In this document: piece after piece, positions 55,561-64,000 of the stretch
Position numbering within the stretch: position 1 is the first letter of the stretch
Layout of the letters: each line of letters opens with the position of its first letter
Source of the DNA: Meghimatium bilineatum
Lineage: Eukaryota > Mollusca > Gastropoda > Stylommatophora > Philomycidae
NCBI GenBank assembly: GCA_034231615.1
Contig: CM067306.1
Span: 40,091,101-40,155,100 of the forward strand
DNA: 64,000 nucleotides
Reading direction: 5' to 3'
Translations under genes and position numbers: made by a program
Notes under the pieces: model-generated
Database searches by the model: none
Told to the model about the DNA's origin: nothing
Seen by the model: only the letters and a program-made list of their open reading frames with translations

Positions 55561-56089
55561 CTAAGAAAACGGTATGTTGAAGATTTCGGAAAAATAACAT
55601 TAGTACTGAAATAGATCATACAAGGACAAATATGATGATGATGACGTAAGTACAGTGTTCGCTGTCGTTTATTTTAAATTCACTAGTTCGTAAATAATAG
55701 TACAATTTCATGAACGTTTCGCTATTAACTCGTTGCATATATTCTCGCTGCAAGGAAAGAAAGATTATTCTCGAAGTATCTCATTTTCAACCACGCTATG
55801 AAAGATGTACGATACGCCTATACATGTAATTACTGTAAAAATTTATTTTTCACATACAATAAAATCGTTACTACCTAAATAAAAACGACATTCGTAGCGA
55901 CTGTTGCAATAAATCCGCTCAATATAGATAATAAATAATCATAAATCTGTAACGTGGTTATGAAATGATGCACTCATGCAAAATATTACGTCTATACGCT
56001 CAGTAATTACAAAGGAAAATGTAAATATCGGTAGACAACTATTCATGAACGAACTAACTACATTTTTCACTATAATAATATATCATAAT

Positions 56090-56607
56090 GGACACACAAC
56101 CTATTAGGGTCATAGGGGTGCCACAGTGTATACGTCAGCATAAAAAATTATCCAAACAACTTTATCCTCAGCCATTAAAAGTGTAGAAAAATCACACTCA
56201 TGCCATTACTTGGTATTATCAACCCGATATTATCTCTTAACTCTCCTTCTACCTTCGACTGTTCCTTGCAAATTAATTTTAGAAAGTGAGTCATGCCTCG
56301 TTACATGTCCAAACCAAACAGGGTTACACCCTTTCAGCATAAAGTGGTTCTTGATATCCTGCAAGTTCGTTTATTTGCTGCCGGACAAATATATTTGTCT
56401 TGTGTCCTATATAACTAATTCTTAATAAACACATGTAGTCTTGTTTTTAAATGCCTGAATCCTTCTTTTCGTGTCTGCATTAAGTGTCCAACTTTCACAT
56501 CCGTACAAAAGTATACTTAGCACTAGTGATCTGAAAAGATTGATCTTTACTGTAATACTGATCTTACTTTTCCGTATAATTTTCAACCTTGTCAATAGTA
56601 AACACAT
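56090..56607 (-). pseudogene. LINE-X C-terminal fragment
   Basis: The minus strand reads VKINLFRSLVLSILLYGCES then WTLNADTKRRIQAF (56422-56607), then NPVWFGHVTRHDS-type sequence with shifts (about 56280-56330) and a FSTLLMAEDKVVW-like end near 56150-56190. Same family as 31310-31800, in opposite orientation, starting about 10 bp past the DNA transposon. Confidence 0.72.
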
Positions 56608-56889
56608 TAATGATTAAACTATACCGTGGCCGATGACGAAGATCCAGTTTTTATATCAAGTGACTTGTAAAGTAAATTTCATAAATTTTCAAAACTAGAA
56701 CTTTCTAAGAAAATGTAACTAAAAGACACCTGCATAAATAGCTATCGGTAACTTCAATGCACTAAACTATCGCGAAGCAGAGATTCTTAAACTGTGGTAC
56801 AAAATGTCCGTGGTGTCTTCTCATGGGGTTCGCGAAGACTTGAAAAATATTACTAACCTTCACATTTACGCAAGATATAGATTGACAAT

Positions 56890-57295
56890 TTCCAATGGCC
56901 GTATACGATTGTGAGGTATGGACATTGAATAAAACAATTATAAAGACAATCTCTGCTTTCGATATGAGATGCTACAGAAGCATTTTACGTATATGAGCAG
57001 CTAAAAAGACAAGTCCATATGTGTTAAGATAAAAAAAATGTCGGAGAGGCTGGCTCCTTAACGACATCATAATTGTGGTTTTCTTTTGTCATATAAAGAG
57101 ACATAGCAACATGGAAAGATTAGTAGCTGAAGGCATAAGTAGCAGCAACAGGGGAAGAGGGCATCCAAAACGACGATGATGAAGTGATATATTAGATTGC
57201 TTAAACATGTCTCGAGCTGCGGCAAGTCAACTCGCTCAGGATTGAGTAGTGTTCAGAGAATCCATAAGGAAGACCATGTTCTGGAAAGAATATGT
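56890..57295 (+). pseudogene. LINE C-terminal relic
   Basis: Plus-strand frames give YDCEVWTLNKTIIKTISAFD then MRCYRSILRI, later VAEGISSSNRGRGHPKRR and LNMSRAAASQLAQD, matching the usual order Y-G-x-E-x-W-T-L, C-x-R-x-I-L-R-I, R-G-R-x-x-x-R and the Met-S-x-x-x-A tail. Several stops. Confidence 0.6.
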
Positions 57296-57309
57296 CACAT
57301 GATGATGAT

Positions 57310-57690
57310 GAGTTAGTCGTCAGGTCATTTTCACGGTACTCCGGACACGGCTAAAGGTGCTCCGATCTCATATTCAGTATATCCTTCAGCATGTGGTAAC
57401 TGCTCCTGTTCTCAATTCTGTGTTGGTTTATACTTCTTTTTGTATTCTTATTTCTAGCAGCACCACGTTTTACCCCACCCACCCAGACCCCCCCCCCCCT
57501 TCACAGCTCCTGCATTCTAGCCATAGACACTGAAGAAGACAAACATCCTATATCTTTCAACTGGTTTAACTTCTTGATGTAATTCAAAATATCATCTTGA
57601 TCCATGTAACTACCACTAGTCACTGTGGCCACTCTGGCAAGTCTGTCTGCTCGTTCATTTTCCTTAACACGCGTGATCAGGCACACAATG
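57310..57690 (-). pseudogene. LINE RNase H C-terminal relic
   Basis: The minus-strand frame at 57501-57686 reads MCLITRVKENERADRLARVA, the N-E-R-A-D signature of RNase H, with the preceding P-x-H-x-G lost. The 3' part matches 30215-30330 (AGTTAGTCGTC...GGTCAT, GCTCCGATCTC). Confidence 0.6.
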
Positions 57691-57694
57691 AAGG

Positions 57695-58305
57695 TAATGC
57701 ACTACAGAACATACTTCATCATCATCGACTCCATCTACTTACGATGCTAATAATCCAATAGAATCTCTCGAAGCATATTCATAAAATCCGTAAGAAAACA
57801 CATCTTTAGCTGTCTGGGACGTGTACCACATCATTGTCTTCGTCACTTCCATCGTCATACTACTAGACCGCAATAAAAATTACAATAGTTAAAGGGGATC
57901 AGGGACAGTAACAAAGTTTACGAATCGCTGTCGTATGGTGAGATAAGATTATGGGGGAGTCTTAGTTGTCATTGTTTGTGCGTTTGTTTACGGTTGCTCT
58001 CAGATAACTAGCACGAAGGTTTGTTTGAATAAACAGGGGGTGCTTGAAGTATGTTCTGATAGGCCAAAGTTGTGCCATATAGGCATAGCACATCCGTTTC
58101 CTGCTATTTATTTATCGAAGGGACGTCATAGTTGAGGTATGTGGTCAGGTCTATTTTAATTCCACCTTTTTCGTCAAAACAAAAATTCAACACTGCATTT
58201 TTAAGTTAGAGAATGACATGAAGTTTGGGAATGGCTTGCGTAATAAATACTGCATGCCCGTGCTGTCGCCACGCCGTGTACATGATGAGTGTTGCCACGT
58301 CATGT
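57695..58305. other. No recognisable feature
   Basis: Nothing supported. Confidence 0.35.
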
Positions 58306-58309
58306 ACAT

Positions 58310-58440
58310 GGTGACCGACTAGATTGACCCCGACCGACTAGATTAGACCCCGACCGACTAGATTAGACGGACCCACTCGATTAGACAGACCGACTTGATT
58401 AGACGGACCGACTCGATGGTTTCGACTCGAATGGCGTACA
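58310..58440. repeat. 18-bp minisatellite, left block
   Basis: GACCCCGACCGACTAGATTA then GACGGACC-type units; same unit as 58860-59242. Confidence 0.85.
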
Positions 58441-58629
58441 TAGCATCCTGTGTTTTTGTGTAACACCGTAATCATCAATTGAAAAATGGATTTTTTTACT
58501 ATTTCGTCTAGAATTTGGTGCTAGTTATTTTGACAGGGGGCCAGCTCATAAAGATCTTTGCCGGTGCGACGGACTACGTGCATCAGAGCTGAAATTTTCT
58601 GAGTGTAGGCATTATTTTCACACGCTTCC

Positions 58630-58850
58630 AGACTACCAACAGAGAGCATGCCACATATGGCCATGACACATAACCATAACGGCTATAAAGCCATAGGCAT
58701 ATCACTTAAACGATGGATCACAGAAATCAAAGAAGCCAGAGGAACAAGATTACAAACAGCGCACAAGAAAGCCATCTCTAGAGAACTCTTTCACCCCTGG
58801 CGCAGCAAGGCAAATAAGGGCCACAAAGAAATAGATGGATAGATAAAAAG
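58630..58850 (+). pseudogene. LINE C-terminal fragment (LINE-8)
   Basis: An intact 64-codon frame ends the protein: GYKAIGISLKRWITEIKEAR, then QTAHKKAISRELFHPWRSKA and KGHKEIDG, stop. The first part corresponds to G-Y-K-A-R-G-R-P-x-K-R-W of other copies (62480-62565, 55195-55350). The 3' side is GATAGATAAAAAGAGAGACA then the 18-bp array. Confidence 0.62.
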
Positions 58851-58859
58851 AGAGACAGA

Positions 58860-59242
58860 CGGACGGATGGGACAGACGGGACGTACAGACTGGATTGGAC
58901 GAACAGATTCAATTAGACGGATTGACTCAATTAGACTGACAGACTCGATTAGACGGACCGATTTGATTAGACGGACCGACTAGATTAGTCGGACCGACTG
59001 GATTAGACGGACAGATTCGATTCAACTTACCAACTAGATTAGACGGACGGACTCGATTAGACGGACCGACTAGATTAGACGGACTGACTCGATTAAACGT
59101 ATCGACTCGATTAGACGGAGCGACTCGATTAGACGGAACGACTCGATTAGACGGAACGACTCGATTAGACGGACAGACAAGATTAGACGGACAGACTCTA
59201 TTAGACGGACCGATTCGATTAGACGGAACGACTCGATTAGAC
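58860..59242. repeat. 18-bp minisatellite, right block, about 20 units
   Basis: Unit GATTAGACGGACCGACTC with variants. 18 is divisible by three, so a minus-strand frame of SNRVVP hexapeptides is open for about 100 codons without other support. Confidence 0.95.
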
Positions 59243-59439
59243 ATGGTGAGTGGTTTTTATTAAAAAATGTATCCTCCATCAGAAACATACCCAGTTCTTA
59301 CTGTGAGTCAAACTCTGGACCTCACAGGTGTGAAACCAACGCTCTAGCCTTTCAGTCATGAACCACACAACTAAATATCGGTAATGGCGCCCCTGATAGG
59401 TACTTATGACGCCTCTAACTGGGCCGGATCCCCCTGCCT

Positions 59440-59690
59440 AGTTTAGAGGCTGCATGTGTACTCATCGGCCACATACTTAGAATGAAGGAAGACAGAATTC
59501 CACGACAAGTCTTCATGTGGACACCAGACGGAGAAATAAAACAGGGAAGACCAAAAACAACGCTCAGAAGGACATTTACGAATGAATTAAAATCAACAGG
59601 CATAAATGCACAAGACCTGCAATCCTTGGCAACTGATTGACAGGCATGGAGAGCTATGACATGCTATGTGCCAATCTTGGAAAAAGAGGA
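59440..59690 (+). pseudogene. LINE-3 C-terminal fragment
   Basis: The plus frame reads LIGHILRMKEDRIPRQVFMW, TPDGEIKQGRPKTTLRRTFT and LQSLATD then AWRAM. It matches YLGHVLRLDENR and MWTPEGK of the relic at 18828-20420. One stop before the final WRAM. Confidence 0.7.
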
Positions 59691-59839
59691 ACTGACTCAC
59701 TGATATGTACTCAGTCTCATTTAGAAGATCTCTAACAGTATGCATGCTTATGATTGCAGTTTCTCGCTGAATAAACATATAAATCAAAAGACATAAGTCT
59801 CGAACTTAGACCAACTAGATTCAAGTCTTGTTATACATT

Positions 59840-60125
59840 ATATTAGAGATGTATGCAGATGTAACCAGAACCATTGCTTTCAATAGTGAAACGGCGAAAA
59901 CTAGCATGGTTCGGACATGTTTGCAGACATGATTCCTTGTCAAAAACAATACTGCATAGAACCGTCAAATAAGGAAGAAGCAAAAGAGTTCAAATAAAGA
60001 CAAGAACAGACAACATCAAGGAATGGACAGGACTAGATTTTCCTCACTCTTCCGCATCGTTGAAGATAGAAACCGATGGAAGGCTATGTGTGCTGAAGCA
60101 TCCAATGTGGCCATGATGAGTTGCG
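59840..60125 (+). pseudogene. LINE-X C-terminal fragment
   Basis: Almost the same nucleotides as 31500-31760: TTTCAATAGTGAAACGGCGA then AAACTAGCATGGTTCGGACA, and GACAACATCAAGGAATGGAC. A stop and indels disrupt it. Family F inserted just downstream. Confidence 0.78.
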
Positions 60126-60170
60126 CGTTTTAACATTACATTACATACATCATATAATAGAAACACCTTT

Positions 60171-60781
60171 GGTTGGTTGGTTGCTGATCCAGCGGTCCAT
60201 GGGCTCATGCCCTTTGACCTAATGCCATTAAATGGCATTATATTGCTGGGAAGTCTGTGGATTTTCGGCCCACCCCGGGACAGAGCCAGAGAATAACTAT
60301 CACACCTCCAGGAAGGTAGGTTTCAACCTATGAACTGCTCCTAGCCACTGTAGCAAAGATATGGTTCACTATGCTAATTCCCCGCCACCAATTGACTACT
60401 AGTTATGCCGAACTTCTCTATTGCTCCAAGCATGCAACCAAATGTTCAAGTACAAAGGATTGTCACGTCCTGAGTCACTGTGCCTCTATGATGGGTTTCA
60501 GCCATAGGAAAAAACAGTTCTGTCAGTTTCCTCCTCCTCAGTGCTACACAGTACATCTCTGGCTCCCTCCCAACCACAGAGGGTGCATACATATATATTC
60601 AGGTGAACATGAAACACATTTCAACAACAAAATAAAAGCATAATTGTATAGATGACGTGCTATGAAGCTTCTCTAAGAAGATAACCTCAATATAACGACA
60701 TGTCATCGTATAAGGTTTTCTGTTGCATGGGAGGTATGTCTAGTGGGCCATTGGTGAGACCCACAGGCGCAACCACATGCG
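60171..60781 (-). mobile_element. Retroposon family F, copy 2
   Basis: A 611-bp copy of the 6982-7599 element, bounded by a perfect 13-bp duplication TAGAAACACCTTT (60158-60170 and 60782-60794). It starts GGTTGGTTGGTTGCTGATCC in plus, so the minus strand ends in a shorter (AACC)n tail. Confidence 0.92.
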
Positions 60782-60879
60782 TAGAAACACCTTTAGAATT
60801 ATAAGTTGTTCTAAAGGTATTTCTAATTCTAATTTTAATAAGGGTGTACTAACAATAATATTAAAACTCAAGATTCCAC

Positions 60880-61171
60880 CCGTGTGTTGTCCGGCCTGAG
60901 AGGGGGGGACAAAGAATATAAACACTGTTTACGTTCCATTACCTTCCATGTTAACGTACGAGGCAACTAAGGAGGTTATGGGGTGAAGTTAGCTGTCTCA
61001 TCTCATATAGGATCAAAGTGATCCAAATCATACTGAAGTCGGATGTGTCATGACGAAAGGCGCAGATATTGCAGCAATGCAGCAAACCATGACACAGCGC
61101 ATTTCGTTCTAATGATTACATCCTGTTAATCTGCAGGTGTTTGAGAACGAACGTAGAAGATTAAGAGAACC
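60880..61171 (+). mobile_element. SINE-A copy with target-site duplication
   Basis: CAAGATTCCAC occurs at 60869-60879 and 61172-61182. The GAA tail has decayed to GAAGATTAAGAGAACC, and a CCTTCCATTACCTTCCATG duplication lies inside. Confidence 0.9.
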
Positions 61172-61199
61172 CAAGATTCCACTGAAGCAACCATATACG

Positions 61200-61410
61200 T
61201 GTTTCTTCTTCTTCTTATTTCCTTCATCTTTTACCATTTTCGGGTGTCGAGGGAGATACACTTTTCTGGCAGCTTCAGATAATGTTATTTGGTGTTCGTG
61301 TAATGTCTCTTTGATGTTGTCGATCCAGTGTACTCTAGGTCTACCCTTGGCTCTTCTTTCTGCTTCTCCTCTCTTCGTATCCGCCATTGTTGGAATGTTC
61401 TCCACATGAA
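61200..61410 (-). pseudogene. LINE C-terminal fragment with (GAA)n tail
   Basis: The minus strand reads RRAKGRPRVHWIDNIKETLH, SEAARKVYLPRHPK then stop-free KKKKK from the GAA run (61203-61220). Same type as 32720-33045: basic G-R-P-x-x-x-W-x-D motif and GAA tail. Confidence 0.62.
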
Positions 61411-61414
61411 ATTT

Positions 61415-61858
61415 ATTTTAGCGAATTACTTGTTATGAACAGAATAAATCATCTACCGAATCGCTAGGTCTGTCGTAGAGTCCTCTTTATTCTGGTCATA
61501 GGAAAATCCTAAAGAATCGCATATAATAGCCTAATTCAGATGAAAACATGAAATACACATCTCAAGAGTCACGAAAGATTGTTTACTACGCCATCTTGAT
61601 ATACGTGTTTACGGAATATTTATGTTTGTCACCCAGCAACAGAATACCTGTTGATCTCAGCTGTGTCAGTGTTTGTACAAGGCCGTCATGGTTTGTATTA
61701 GCCGAGGAATTTCCATACACCTGCGCAATTCGTGTATGGCTATGTTTGTATTTTGTCTGTGTTCATATTTCATACTTGCGAGAGGTAAAGACGCGCAGAC
61801 AAATGTTAAAATAACTTTTTTGGACTTGCTGTGTGTAATGTTATAAATCACACTATTC
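61415..61858. other. No recognisable feature
   Basis: An 88-codon plus frame (61548-61814) has no motif. Confidence 0.35.
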
Positions 61859-61862
61859 TACC

Positions 61863-62080
61863 CTTCGTCTTATTCTGCATTCGTTCTCAATCTCCTGCAG
61901 ATGAATAGGGTGCAGTCCGGAGAACGGAATGCATTATGCAACGGTTTACAGATTGGTTGTGATATCTGCGCCGTTCCGGCTGACACATCCGACTTCAGTA
62001 TTGATTCTGGGTCACTTGGATCCTCAATGGGACAGCCAACTCTACCACGAATACTTCTCATGTGCATGGCAGGCAGGGCC
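61863..62080 (-). mobile_element. SINE-A copy, head missing
   Basis: TCTGCATTCGTTCTCAATCT then the usual blocks to GGACAGCCAACTCTACC; it ends at ATGTGCATGGCAGG. At about 62075 it meets a family I-like stretch (GGGCCGTGGATACATTTTCT). Confidence 0.78.
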
Positions 62081-62200
62081 GTGGATACATTTTCTTTGAG
62101 GAGAGAGTTTGACCTAAAAACAATGTATTCACTCGTTTTCGTGTGTAAATACCTTTTTCTGATGTGAAAATTGATGACCTTTTTTCTGTGACAAATCGCC
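62080..62200 (+). repeat. Family I-like fragment
   Basis: CACTCGTTTTCGTGTGTAAA then TACC and a GTGAAAATTGATGACC end resemble 27085-27130. Confidence 0.4.
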
Positions 62201-62479
62201 GAGGGATGGGTTTTACCCAACTTTTGGATAATATTCTAGTCATGTTCTAATTTTAGGGGGGGGGGGGGGGAGGGGAGGGTGTTGAGCGCGCTTTGAGATC
62301 ATGTTTACTATTGGGATTTCTCTTCCAGTTTAAGCAGCATTCTGAATCTCTCTTGTTTGGATATCACGCATTAACTGATACGACTGTGCTAGTCTATAGT
62401 ACTGACGAAAAATCGTCGATTTTATCAAGAATTTCTCTTTCGAATTAATATTTGCTGCGTGTACTTGCTATGACTACCA

Positions 62480-62565
62480 GCAGATAGCATGCCACAAATG
62501 GCCATGACACATAGACATCACGGCTATAAAGCCAGAGGCAGACCATGTAAAAGATTAATCACAGG
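62480..62565 (+). pseudogene. LINE-8 scrap
   Basis: ATGCCACAAATGGCCATGAC then GGCTATAAAGCCAGAGGCAG is nearly identical to 58645-58700. Confidence 0.65.
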
Positions 62566-63400
62566 AATTGTCGAACGTCTCTTGCTTGAGCACTGTCCAA
62601 AATATACAACTGAACGAACTCTGGAATTTTTGCTGTGTGTCGGTTGTATATGAGAAGTTTGATGATAAGTTAAAACTGTTAAAACACATGGACCTCGACC
62701 ATGACAATCCGTAATTCATTGATGGCATTAACGCGAAAGAAAGCGCGCTATTATAAGAGCGAATATTCTTGCGAAAATGTGTGCATTTAGAGTGCTTATT
62801 ATCAGAGATCATCAAGCGCAGGTATTTGGGATACTCCAATTGGCTTTGAGTGCATGATCTTTCCCTTTCAGCAACAACGTATAAACTTGCCATCGTTAGT
62901 AATTCGTCCAAACAATTTTTAGCACCACAAAATTGACATACAATATCAATAATTCCACAGTTATGTGCAGCAATACGATCCTCAGTAAAATGTGCAACTT
63001 CACTTACAATTGATGACTTCGACACATTTGTGAACATGAGTGAGCATCGACATCTGCAGCTCGCCGTCTCTGCGTCTGCTCAACAGTTTCATGCTGTCTG
63101 TGACGACGTTGATATTCTCTATTGATAAATTGTCGATTTTCTCTTTGCGCTGGTGATCCTATCTTAGCTCGACGCCGATGCAAATGCGCATCCTTAGCAA
63201 GTCTTGTTTGTATTTGTTGAAGGGTTTCTTGATCAATTCTTTGCACCTCTCTTTCAATTCAATGTCTGTGGTCTGCAGCAGTTGCGGCACGAATCCGAGC
63301 GAGTGACTCTGGACTTTGACGACTCAGCCATCTTGCTTTTCGCTCTTTTGTTTTTTTTTACGCCTTCTTGCATTTAGATCATCTTTATCCATTATTTAAA
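62555..63400 (-). pseudogene. Helitron replicase-helicase N-terminal relic
   Basis: Minus-strand pieces match the start of a Helitron Rep/helicase. From 63310 to 63004 come ERKARWLSRQSPES-type repeats and REYQRRHRQHETVEQTQRRR, the Arg/Gln/Glu-rich N-terminal region of Helitron proteins. In 62555-63037, after a frame change, come DIVCQFCGAKN (zinc-binding C-x2-C), then HFRKNIRSYNSALSFALM, the F-R-x-x-I-R-x-Y-N-x-x-x-x-F motif, and in another frame a YILDSAQARDVRQF end. The Rep nuclease H-x-H motif and the helicase are absent, so this is a broken 5' fragment. No host-gene capture seen. Confidence 0.75.
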
Positions 63401-63450
63401 TCAAATTATATGTATGTTTTAAATATAATGTATTTTAGATAACTTTAACC

Positions 63451-63732
63451 GCCCGTGTTTTGCCGGGGCCCGAAAGGGGAGCAAAGAATAGCAACACTGT
63501 TTACATTTCCACGCATGTCGTAAAAGACGACTAAGTAGGTTATGAGATGGAGTTGGCTGTCCCATCCCATATAAGGTCAGTGACCCAAAGCTGTGCTGAA
63601 ATCGGATGTGTCCGGCCGAAAGGCGCAGGTATCGCAGCAATGCTGTGGACCATGACACAGCGCATTTTGTTCTATGGACTACATCCTGCTAATCTGCAGG
63701 AGTTTGAGAACGAACGCAGAAGAAGAAGAAGA
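63451..63732 (+). mobile_element. SINE-A copy with target-site duplication
   Basis: AGATAACTTTAACC occurs at 63437-63450 and 63733-63746 (up to 14 bp; the first two bases may belong to the tail). Full-length and little changed from the other good copies, hence probably recent. Confidence 0.94.
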
Positions 63733-63934
63733 AGATAACTTTAACCACAAGCCGATACAGAAGTCTATATATCAATGACATTTGTATAAAAAATGTCGTC
63801 TGCTTTGAATAACGTCACAATACCAATCTGGATCTCTTATAAGATTGGATCTCGAACGGAATTCCGTGTCGTAAATGCACTATTTATAGAGCGTTCAGGA
63901 GATGACAGAACATGGTTATTATATTATATGTATG

Positions 63935-63966
63935 TAGTTTTGACTAAAAAGTCTTCATCAGGGGGA
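63935..63966 (-). other. CTGATGA-hairpin-AAAAC motif (hammerhead-core-like)
   Basis: The minus strand reads CCTGATGAAGACTTTTTAGT then CAAAACTAC. CTGATGA (63955-63961) is the exact first core box of a hammerhead ribozyme, and GACT-TTTT-AGTC is a perfect stem. The second box is AAAAC, not GAAAC, so cleavage would probably be impaired. Stems I and III not identified. Confidence 0.35.
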
Positions 63967-64000
63967 GCAACAGTAACGACAATTTCTGCATCAATAAATA

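Larger units (their letters stand above)
53003..56078 (+). mobile_element. IS630/Tc1/mariner-type DNA transposon with ~200-bp inverted repeats (DD83E)
   Basis: Left 53003-53195 and right 55871-56078 are inverted copies: CCGTAATTACTGAGCGTATC at the left matches, reversed, the right-hand CTCAGTAATTAC segment, and CGGATTTATCGCAGCAGTCG pairs with the reverse of 55896-55918. The outermost ends (CTATAAAAAAAAGTG and TATAGTGAAAAATG) are alike and TA-flanked, as for this superfamily. The transposase remnant is at 53635-54761. Between the gene and the right repeat lie LINE scraps (55195-55560). The 22-bp minisatellite ends about 65 bp before the left repeat. Confidence 0.82.

Noticed and set aside
58927..59244. 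Minus-strand SNRVVP repeat ORF of 105 codons
   Set aside because: 18-bp minisatellite; periodicity explains the open frame.

Overview
This is animal nuclear DNA: AT-rich, intron-bearing and crowded with transposable elements. Its dominant short repeat and several of its LINE C-termini resemble sequences I associate with heterobranch (sacoglossan-type) sea slugs. A gastropod mollusc is therefore the best guess, but that placement rests on memory of similar repeats, not on a search.

Only one host gene can be supported. Four exons on the minus strand (21999-22202, 16588-16758, 11408-11568, 7684-7835) join in phase with canonical splice sites. They encode a signal peptide, a first laminin-G domain and an EGF-like module of a neurexin-family presynaptic adhesion receptor. 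The three introns are about 5.2, 5.0 and 3.6 kb and are loaded with repeats. The rest of the gene is expected beyond the left edge; I found no further exon in 1-7683.

Almost everything else is repeats. SINE-A (about 280 bp, GAA tail, 9-14 bp target-site duplications) has about a dozen good copies plus relics. SINE-C is a classical tRNA-derived SINE with A and B boxes, and SINE-B shares a central block with it. A 611-618 bp retroposon (family F) is present twice with perfect target-site duplications. Many LINE pieces occur: a full-length but broken EEP-RT-RNase H element (42090-46145) with a 12-bp duplication, a group whose C-terminus carries a C2H2 zinc finger ('LINE-Z'), and fragments of at least six other types. 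DNA transposons include a 3.1-kb IS630/Tc1/mariner-type element with D-E spacing of 83 residues and roughly 200-bp inverted repeats (53003-56078), a 161-bp hAT-type MITE, another MITE-like element, and an N-terminal Helitron relic (62555-63400).

Tandem arrays are prominent. The largest is a 22-bp minisatellite of about 84 units (51097-52935) that reads open in all three minus-strand frames and so creates false ORFs of over 600 codons. Others have 18-, 24-, 28-, 31-, 37-, 48- and about 62-bp units, plus long (TA)n tracts.

Layout: 1-7.7 kb, intron-like DNA with LINE and SINE relics; 7.7-22.2 kb, neurexin 5' coding exons; 22.2-39 kb, arrays and LINE relics; 39-48.3 kb, dense LINE/SINE cluster with the full-length LINE; 48.3-56.1 kb, TA tract, minisatellite and DNA transposon; 56-64 kb, LINE scraps, second family-F copy, Helitron relic and SINE-A copies. 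I saw no operon, rRNA gene, true tRNA gene or CRISPR.
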